Assembly: GCA_964360445.1 (NCBI GenBank)
Contig: CAYHWE010000037.1
Span: forward strand, 1 to 9,149
Origin: CAYHWE01 sp964360445
GTDB taxonomy: Bacteria > Patescibacteriota > Patescibacteriia > Patescibacteriales > JAKAJF01
Length of the DNA: 9,149 nt
Reading direction: 5' to 3'
In this document: piece by piece, positions 5,595-9,149 of the stretch
Numbering within the stretch: position 1 is the stretch's first letter
Layout of the letters: every line of letters begins with the position of its first letter
The notes under the pieces: generated by a model
Told to the model about the DNA's origin: nothing
The model's input: only the letters and a program-made list of their open reading frames with translations
The model's database searches: none
Made by a program: the position numbers and the translations under genes

Positions 5595-5668
5595 GAGCAT
5601 CCGGTTTTATGTCGGTTAACTGCCAATTTTTGCCCTAATTTTAAACAAAACTCAAAAACATAAGACAT
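5591..5668 (-). CDS. Possible 25-residue ORF
   Basis: A perfect SD core GGAGGTG (minus strand, 5673-5679) precedes an ATG at 5668 by four bases, a short but possible spacing. The frame encodes 25 residues, starting MSYVFEFCLKLGQK, and stops at TGA 5591-5593 within the -35 box of the small-RNA promoter. A possible promoter lies upstream: TTGTTT, 18 bases, then TAGGAT on the minus strand (about 5682-5711). The product has no recognised motif. The only support is the SD plus possible promoter; a chance ORF is at least as likely. Confidence 0.2.
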   Translation of the reverse strand: MSYVFEFCLKLGQKLAVNRHKTGCS

Positions 5669-5717
5669 GTCGCACCTCCGATCCTAATCAAAGATAATCC
5701 CTAAAAACAATCCTGGA

Positions 5718-5744
5718 AAATCCGGGTGGCGCGGCGCCCGATTT
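5718..5744. other. GC-rich hairpin in an AT-rich intergenic region
   Basis: CGGGTG (5723-5728) pairs with CGCCCG (5735-5740) with one G-U pair, extended by AAAT/ATTT (5718-5721 with 5741-5744) across a bulge. ATTTTT follows on the plus strand. It stands out from the surrounding AT-rich sequence and could act as a weak terminator or insulator upstream of the repeats. No transcript is known to end here. Confidence 0.4.
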
Positions 5745-5795
5745 ATTTTTCCGCTGTAAAAACATTTTTTATCGGATATTTTTCCGCTGTAAAAA
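5744..5795. repeat. Two 19-base direct repeats, 33 bases apart
   Basis: TATTTTTCCGCTGTAAAAA occurs exactly at 5744-5762 and 5777-5795. The 33-base period is about three DNA helical turns, so both copies face the same side. A related inverted core, GCGGAAAAA, lies at 5844-5852, immediately before the -35 of the Lys-rich peptide gene. T-run, GC core and A-run architecture suits an operator or a nucleoid-protein site. The repeats are seen; their role is inferred. Confidence 0.7.
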
Positions 5796-5855
5796 TAAAA
5801 ATATTGATATAAAGATATCGGAAACATAAAAATATTTTTTTGCGCGGAAAAAATA

Positions 5856-5884
5856 TTGTTTAAAAAACTTTTTTCTTATATAAT
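5856..5884 (+). promoter_or_regulatory. Promoter of the Lys-rich peptide gene
   Basis: TTGTTT (5856-5861, 4 of 6) and a perfect TATAAT (5879-5884) are separated by 17 bases. The expected start is near 5891, just before the leader hairpin. Confidence 0.8.
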
Positions 5885-5896
5885 ATAAGTATAACT

Positions 5897-5940
5897 ATGA
5901 GAAAATAATTTTTTTATTTTCTCATCATTGAAGGGAGGTG
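5897..5940 (+). promoter_or_regulatory. Leader hairpin and strong ribosome site of the Lys-rich peptide gene
   Basis: ATGAGAAAATAA (5897-5908) pairs perfectly with TTATTTTCTCAT (5914-5925) around a TTTTT loop, at the very 5' end of the predicted mRNA. AAGGGAGGTG follows (5931-5940), a near-perfect SD eight bases before ATG 5949. A 5'-end hairpin next to a strong SD is typical of a stable, highly expressed message. The hairpin does not cover the SD and is not followed by a T tract, so attenuation is unlikely. Confidence 0.7.
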
Positions 5941-5948
5941 AAAAAACT

Positions 5949-6041
5949 ATGGCAACTAAAAAAAAAGCAGCAAAAAAAACTGCAAAAAAGAAAACTGCAA
6001 AAAAAGTTACAAAAAAGAAAGCTACAAAAAAGAAAAAATAA
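5949..6041 (+). CDS. 30-residue Lys/Ala/Thr-rich, histone H1-tail-like peptide
   Basis: The frame from ATG 5949 to TAA 6039-6041 gives 30 residues: 17 Lys, 6 Ala, 5 Thr, 1 Val and the initiator Met, no acidic or aromatic residue. Thr recurs every five residues (11, 16, 21, 26) in a TAKKK-type repeat. The composition matches the tails of histone H1-like and HctA/AlgP-type proteins, so binding to DNA, RNA or the ribosome is inferred. The frame is fixed by a strong SD, a consensus promoter and a downstream terminator. An overlapping frame opening with GTG 5938 inside the SD also runs through the A tracts but is Gln/Lys-rich and unlikely. It is short enough to be missed by usual gene callers. A longer form by slippage at the A8-A9 runs cannot be excluded. 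Confidence 0.72.
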   Translation: MATKKKAAKKTAKKKTAKKVTKKKATKKKK

Positions 6042-6059
6042 ACTCTTTCTTGAATCACC

Positions 6060-6109
6060 CCTCACCAGTCAATTGCATATTGGAATCAGTATCCAGCTGA
6101 TTGGTGAGG
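6060..6109 (+). other. Stem-loop in the 3' region of the Lys-rich peptide transcript
   Basis: CCTCACCAGTCA (6060-6071) pairs with TGATTGGTGAGG (6098-6109), 12 pairs with one G-U. An inner TGGA/TCCA is also possible. It lies between the stop codon and the terminator, so it would be part of the 3' untranslated region. It may protect the mRNA end or be a separate structured segment. GGTGAGGAGG at its 3' side looks like an SD but no start codon follows. Confidence 0.5.
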
Positions 6110-6117
6110 AGGAAAAG

Positions 6118-6148
6118 AAAAACCCTGTCTAAAATAGACAGGGTTTTT
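6118..6148. terminator. Bidirectional terminator between the Lys-rich peptide and EndoQ genes
   Basis: AAAAACCCTGTCTA (6118-6131) pairs perfectly with 6135-6148 around an AAA loop, with T5-C-T4 after it on the plus strand and the same pattern on the minus strand. It serves both converging transcripts. Confidence 0.93.
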
Positions 6149-6183
6149 CTTTTATTTAAAAATATCAATGACAATACTTTATT

Positions 6184-7467
6184 TTAAAGCAATTTCATTT
6201 GCTTATCCTCTTTTTCTTTCTCACTAAAAATCTTTATCTCGCCATATTCTCCGTCAAATCCAGGTTTGATGAATAAATCACCTTCACGCGCTCTCCTGAT
6301 TCCTTCGGCAATAATCGGCAATGTATTCTTCTGGATTTCATCTATCGGTTTTTGCATCAAAATATCTAACTCGCTGCCGACACTTTTAATCAGGCTATTA
6401 TACTCTTTTTGCACAGCTTTCGAATTGCGGCTTTTTATATCAAGCGCTTCCGCAATTATCTTATCCAGCTCAACTAATTTTTTAAAGCCAGGAAAGTTTT
6501 TCGGTCTGGATCCGGACGGACGGTCAGCTAATTCTTCAACCCTATTCAAGACTCCTATTGTTAACGGCTTTTTGCATGCCGGACAAATACCCTTATGCTT
6601 TTTAGTTTCATTTGGCTCTAAACTTATTCCGCACAACCTATGGCCGTCAAAATGATACATGCCTTCTTCCGGATAAAACTCGAGTGAATATTTTATCTTA
6701 TTAACATCCTTATTCTTAATCGCTTCGTAAATTTCATCGTAAGTAAAATCGCTCAGCTCAAAAACGTTCGCTTCTCTGCCGATATTCTGCAAAGAATGGG
6801 CATCGGAATTAGAAAGCAAGGTTAATTTATCCAGGGCAGACAACCGCCAATTCATTTCCGGGTCGCTAGACAAGCCGGTTTCATATGCAAAAATATTTCC
6901 AACCTGGTTATGGAAACACTCCTCCATCGAATCAAAACCAGATTTTGATCCGAACACAGAAAACCACGGCGTCCAGATATGCGCCGGGTAAATCAAAAAC
7001 TTCGGATGGATTGCGAGACAAACCCTGACCAATGCCGGCGCGCTGATGCCAAATATCGGCCGGCCATCAGACTTGATATTGAATTTGCTTCCCAAAAATT
7101 GGTTCAACTCTTCCGCGGCTTTTATATTAGGCGCAGTTATCATCAAATGGATCCTTCTTGCCTTATCTCCGTCCTTATAGATCAAAGCGACTTCCGTAGA
7201 CAAGACAAACTTCACTTTATTATCTTTGGCGCTTTTCAATTTATACAGACCGCCTCCCCTCTCCTTGCCAAGGGGAGGGTTAGGGCGGGGTATTTCCTCT
7301 AATTGTTCATTAATATCAGAAAACCAAGCAGGATAAGTAAAGTCACCAGTAGCGATAATATCAACGCCCTTCACCCTGCAAGCCACCTCGATATTAGGCA
7401 GGGTTAATTGTTGCGAACAAGCGCGAGAATATTTGGAATGGATATGTAGATCAAGGATTTGCTGCAT
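6184..7467 (-). CDS. Endonuclease Q-like PHP-domain protein with zinc finger
   Basis: 427 residues. The N-terminal PHP metallo-phosphoesterase domain shows DLHIHSKYSRA (H8, H10), ATGDFTYPAWF (39-49), STEVALIY with E92, LIYPAHIWTPWFS with H163, FAYETGLSSDPEMNW with E196, and SNSDAHSLQNIGREAN with D222 and H224. A zinc-binding segment follows: H276/C279 and C295-P-A-C298, then an EndoQ-type ADRP element. The C-terminus is helical, ending EGIRRAREGDLFIKPGFDGEYG. EndoQ enzymes nick DNA 5' of deaminated bases such as uracil and hypoxanthine; cytoplasmic repair is inferred. Residues about 61-75 (RPNPPLGKERGGGLY) include a palindromic-repeat insertion not typical of the family. The ATG lies one base after the YvcK stop with no SD, indicating coupled translation. 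It ends at the bidirectional terminator. Confidence 0.85.
   Translation of the reverse strand: MQQILDLHIHSKYSRACSQQLTLPNIEVACRVKGVDIIATGDFTYPAWFSDINEQLEEIPRPNPPLGKERGGGLYKLKSAKDNKVKFVLSTEVALIYKDGDKARRIHLMITAPNIKAAEELNQFLGSKFNIKSDGRPIFGISAPALVRVCLAIHPKFLIYPAHIWTPWFSVFGSKSGFDSMEECFHNQVGNIFAYETGLSSDPEMNWRLSALDKLTLLSNSDAHSLQNIGREANVFELSDFTYDEIYEAIKNKDVNKIKYSLEFYPEEGMYHFDGHRLCGISLEPNETKKHKGICPACKKPLTIGVLNRVEELADRPSGSRPKNFPGFKKLVELDKIIAEALDIKSRNSKAVQKEYNSLIKSVGSELDILMQKPIDEIQKNTLPIIAEGIRRAREGDLFIKPGFDGEYGEIKIFSEKEKEDKQMKLL
7250..7292. repeat. Palindromic repeat inserted in frame in the EndoQ gene
   Basis: CCCTCTCCTT (7257-7266) pairs with AAGGGGAGGG (7270-7279) around GCC, with one G-U. The flanking GTTAGGGCGGGG makes the block much more GC-rich than the gene around it. 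Its style matches the well-known CCCTCTCC/GGGGAGGG dispersed palindromes. Read on the coding strand it encodes NPPLGKERGGGL, keeping the frame open. Confidence 0.7.
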
Positions 7468-7468
7468 G

Positions 7469-8434
7469 TTATAAATTATAAATTAATTTTGCTATTTTCT
7501 TACTGTCATGACGGATTAGGGTCCTTTTCAGCTTATCTCCTTTTGCTTGTTTATATATCTTATGGGACAAAAGTTTATGTCCGATAAATTTTATGCCTAA
7601 ATTTGATAAATTACCAGAAGCAACAAAATACTCACATTCTTTCTCGTATTTTTTTAACAAATCATCTTCGGGATATTCTTTATTATAGATCACATATTCT
7701 ATAACACTTCTACCCAAATATTTTTCTATTGTATTCACATAGTCAATAACAGAAAAATCATCCGTATGGCCGAATTTAGTCATCAAGTTGCAAATATAAA
7801 TTTTCTTTGCAGATGAATTCCTTATTGCTTCCGACAATCCTTTGACCAGCAGATTAGGAATTATGCTACAAAATAAATTGCCGGGATTGATGATTATCTT
7901 ATCCGCTTTCTTTATCACCCTTACTGCCTCTGGATTCAATTCCGCTCTTGGGCTTAGTCTAATTTCTTTCATTGAAATAAGGTTCAGGTCATTTATTTTA
8001 CATTGCCCCATTATCTTTTTTCCGCCATTAAAAACAGCTATCAATTTGGTATTTGTCAAAGTAACAGGAATGACATTGCCCTTAATTCTTAAAATTTTTG
8101 CCGCCTCCTTGATTGCCTCATCAAAGCTGCCGGTTATCTTTTCAAGAGTAGACAAAAAAAGATTGCCAAAACTATGACCAGATAATCCGCCCTTAGAATA
8201 ACGGAAATTAAACAAATCCCTCAAGCCCTGATCTGATTCTGATAGGGCAACTAAACATTGTCTTACATCTCCTGGTGGCAAAACTCCTAGTTCATCACGC
8301 AAAACTCCGGTTGACCCGCCATCATCAGCCATACTGACAATCGCTGAAATTTCAACGGGATAGTTTTTTAATTCCGAAAGGATTGTAAAGCTTCCCGTTC
8401 CGCCTCCAATTGTTACAATTTTTTGTTTTTTCAT
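7469..8434 (-). CDS. yvcK: YvcK/CofD-family protein (gluconeogenesis factor, UDP-sugar binding)
   Basis: 321 residues, normal for YvcK. The motifs run in family order: TIGGGTGSFTILS (8-20), SMADDGGSTGVLRDELG (34-50), LPPGDVRQCLVALS (52-65), GHSFGNLFLSTL (86-97), TLTNTKLIAVF, SIIPNLLVKGLSEAI (190-204) and IYICNLMTKFGHTDDFSVIDYV (212-233). YvcK binds UDP-GlcNAc and, in studied Gram-positives, is needed for gluconeogenic growth and cell-wall or shape control. The usual GPGSLYTS loop before SIIPN reads NPGNLFCS (183-190), a variant that may alter ligand binding. ATG 8434 has no SD; a weak TTGCCC/TAAGCT pair would start the mRNA at the ATG itself. It is the first gene of a two-gene unit with EndoQ, with its stop one base before the EndoQ ATG. 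Confidence 0.92.
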   Translation of the reverse strand: MKKQKIVTIGGGTGSFTILSELKNYPVEISAIVSMADDGGSTGVLRDELGVLPPGDVRQCLVALSESDQGLRDLFNFRYSKGGLSGHSFGNLFLSTLEKITGSFDEAIKEAAKILRIKGNVIPVTLTNTKLIAVFNGGKKIMGQCKINDLNLISMKEIRLSPRAELNPEAVRVIKKADKIIINPGNLFCSIIPNLLVKGLSEAIRNSSAKKIYICNLMTKFGHTDDFSVIDYVNTIEKYLGRSVIEYVIYNKEYPEDDLLKKYEKECEYFVASGNLSNLGIKFIGHKLLSHKIYKQAKGDKLKRTLIRHDSKKIAKLIYNL

Positions 8435-8440
8435 ATTTTT

Positions 8441-8469
8441 AGCTTAACATCTTAGCCGATCCAGGGCAA
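8441..8469 (-). promoter_or_regulatory. Weak candidate promoter for a leaderless yvcK mRNA
   Basis: On the minus strand TTGCCC (8464-8469) and TAAGCT (8441-8446) are 17 bases apart, and only AAAAAT separates the -10 from the ATG. The -35 equals the TTGCCC of the Hsp20 promoter. The -10 matches only 3 of 6; TAAGAT (8449-8454) is an alternative. Offered because a strong terminator lies just upstream and yvcK needs some promoter here. Confidence 0.3.
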
Positions 8470-8470
8470 T

Positions 8471-8499
8471 AAAAAAAGGCCACCCCGTCAGGAATGGCC
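8471..8499 (-). terminator. Intrinsic terminator of the zinc-finger gene
   Basis: On the minus strand GGCCATTCC pairs with GGGGTGGCC (nine pairs, two G-U) around a TGAC tetraloop and is followed by seven T. It starts three bases after the zinc-finger gene stop and separates it from yvcK. Confidence 0.9.
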
Positions 8500-8502
8500 G
8501 TG

Positions 8503-8790
8503 TTAAACCGGTCTTATACTTTCTTCGCTTACTCTAAGCGTTATCAAAGATTTATCCGGGCTTAAACCAGGGTTGTGTTTTGGCATAATGGCAATCTCGT
8601 ACTCAAAAAATCTGAACAAGATCATCTGTATGCCTATTATCTCGAACACGACCCCCTTATATCCCCGCCCTTTCAAAAGAACAAGCTGCCCCAAGGCAAA
8701 GGGGCTCTTTTTTTCGCACTCGCGCGCCTCTTCGCTGCTTTTGAATTCTGCCCCGCACTTTCCGCATTTCAAGCGCTCTTTCTCCTCCAT
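8503..8790 (-). CDS. Zinc-finger protein of unknown function, 95 residues
   Basis: The start is ATG 8790: AAGGAGG (8798-8804) lies seven bases upstream, whereas the in-frame TTG at 8796 almost touches the SD. Residues 1-28 hold a small zinc finger: CGKC (C9, C12), F16 and C25, a C2H2-like pattern with one ligand unclear. Residues about 32-95 form a beta-rich domain beginning FALGQLVLLKGRGYKGVVFE, reminiscent of KOW/SH3-like barrels, and ending in SLITLRVSEESIRPV. I do not recognise the family. It is the first gene after the rRNA genes, only about 24 bases past the 5S terminator, with no room for an obvious promoter of its own. Expression by read-through of the rRNA operon is likely, which suggests, by inference, a ribosome or transcription-related role. 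Confidence 0.75.
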   Translation of the reverse strand: MEEKERLKCGKCGAEFKSSEEARECEKKSPFALGQLVLLKGRGYKGVVFEIIGIQMILFRFFEYEIAIMPKHNPGLSPDKSLITLRVSEESIRPV

Positions 8791-8813
8791 AACCAATCCT
8801 CCTTTTTGAAATC

Positions 8814-8835
8814 AAAAAAGACCGACAAAGGTCTT
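8814..8835 (-). terminator. Terminator after 5S rRNA
   Basis: On the minus strand AAGACC pairs with GGTCTT around TTTGTC and is followed by TTTTTTG. The six-pair stem is modest for an rRNA operon, consistent with partial read-through into the zinc-finger gene. Confidence 0.75.
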
Positions 8836-8857
8836 CTTTTAACGTTTTAAGTGCAAA

Positions 8858-8976
<119 letters not shown>

Positions 8977-9070
8977 CCCTGCACTTAAAACAGGTATGTA
9001 TCAATATAGCAGTTTGATAAAAATCTTATCAAACACCAAATATCTTTTCAAAGTTAAAATCACAAATGTG
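8977..9070 (-). other. 23S-5S spacer with a processing-type hairpin
   Basis: The spacer of about 94 bases contains no tRNA. GTTTGATAA (9012-9020) pairs perfectly with TTATCAAAC (9026-9034) around AAATC. Such a hairpin could be an RNase III or RNase E processing site separating the two rRNAs. CACAAATGTG (9061-9070) adjoins the 23S end. Confidence 0.65.
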
Positions 9071-9149
9071 GGAAAATCAAACGGTATATTAGTACTCCTC
9101 GGCTCAACATATTACTATGCTTACACCTAGAGCCTATCAAGGCGATATT
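9071..9149 (-). rRNA. rrl: 23S ribosomal RNA, 3' end (partial)
   Basis: The minus strand reads GATAGGCTCTAGGTGTAAGC, then GTTGAGCCGAGGAGTACTAAT and CCGTTTGATTTTCC. These match the conserved 3' terminal part of bacterial 23S rRNA (GATAGGC, GTGTAAGC, GTTGAGC, GTACTAAT, CCGT). The gene continues beyond the right edge. The 3' end near 9071 is approximate. Confidence 0.95.

Noticed and set aside
5876..6058. 60-residue Phe-rich ORF on the minus strand
   Set aside because: It is the antisense of the poly-Lys frame and leader; it has no ribosome site, and its composition is the mirror of AAA codons.
5938..6132. 64-residue Gln/Lys-rich ORF overlapping the Lys-rich peptide
   Set aside because: It starts with GTG inside the SD of the 5949 frame and ends within the terminator hairpin. 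The 5949 frame has the correctly spaced SD and ATG.
8791..8796. TTG start for the zinc-finger gene (97 residues)
   Set aside because: It lies one base from the SD; ATG 8790 has seven-base spacing.
8573..8850. Plus-strand ORFs of 78 and 91 residues
   Set aside because: Both are antisense shadows of the zinc-finger gene and its upstream terminator, without SD or family motifs.

Overview
The window looks like a stretch of chromosome from a Patescibacteria (CPR, Parcubacteria-like) genome. The reasons are gene content and style: AT-rich, tightly packed genes, many ATA and AAA codons, tRNAs without an encoded CCA end, and a typical CPR-flavoured set (degenerate DHH protein, VanW-family protein, endonuclease Q-like PHP protein, YvcK). 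All reading frames are consistent with the standard bacterial code. The lineage call is inference; the sequence itself only shows a bacterium with TTGACA/TATAAT-type promoters and Shine-Dalgarno (SD) sites.

Layout. Positions 2-142 hold the C-terminal end of a phosphohexomutase (+). It converges on a secreted LysM protein (-, 183-578), and the two are separated by a hairpin terminator. LysM is divergent from a DHH-family phosphoesterase-like gene (+, 762-1913), with the two -35 boxes back to back. The DHH gene carries a strong leader hairpin that buries its ribosome binding site, and it is followed by a 58-residue zinc-ribbon gene. Next come tRNA-Val(GAC) and tRNA-Ile(UAU), a 200-base structured, repeat-like intergenic region, and an operon of Hsp20, a DUF3006 protein and a membrane-anchored VanW-family protein (2758-5262).

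The 5306-5948 region has no large gene but is rich in signals: a candidate rod-shaped small RNA on the minus strand with a near-consensus promoter, a possible 25-residue ORF, a GC-rich hairpin, and two 19-base direct repeats plus an inverted relative. These lead into a strong promoter, leader hairpin and SD for a 30-residue Lys/Ala/Thr peptide resembling histone H1 tails.

From 6118 to the end, all genes are on the minus strand. In transcription order they are the 3' end of 23S rRNA, 5S rRNA, a terminator, a 95-residue zinc-finger protein, a terminator, YvcK, and an endonuclease Q-like PHP protein. The last contains an in-frame insertion of a palindromic repeat.

Themes are cell-envelope work (LysM, VanW, YvcK, phosphohexomutase), nucleic-acid handling (DHH, EndoQ, Lys-rich peptide, zinc proteins) and stress (Hsp20). 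The best candidates for something undescribed are the rod RNA at about 5410-5559, the regulated Lys-rich micro-protein at 5949-6041, and the catalytically altered DHH protein paired with a zinc ribbon. No CRISPR array, transposase or recognised defence system is visible.
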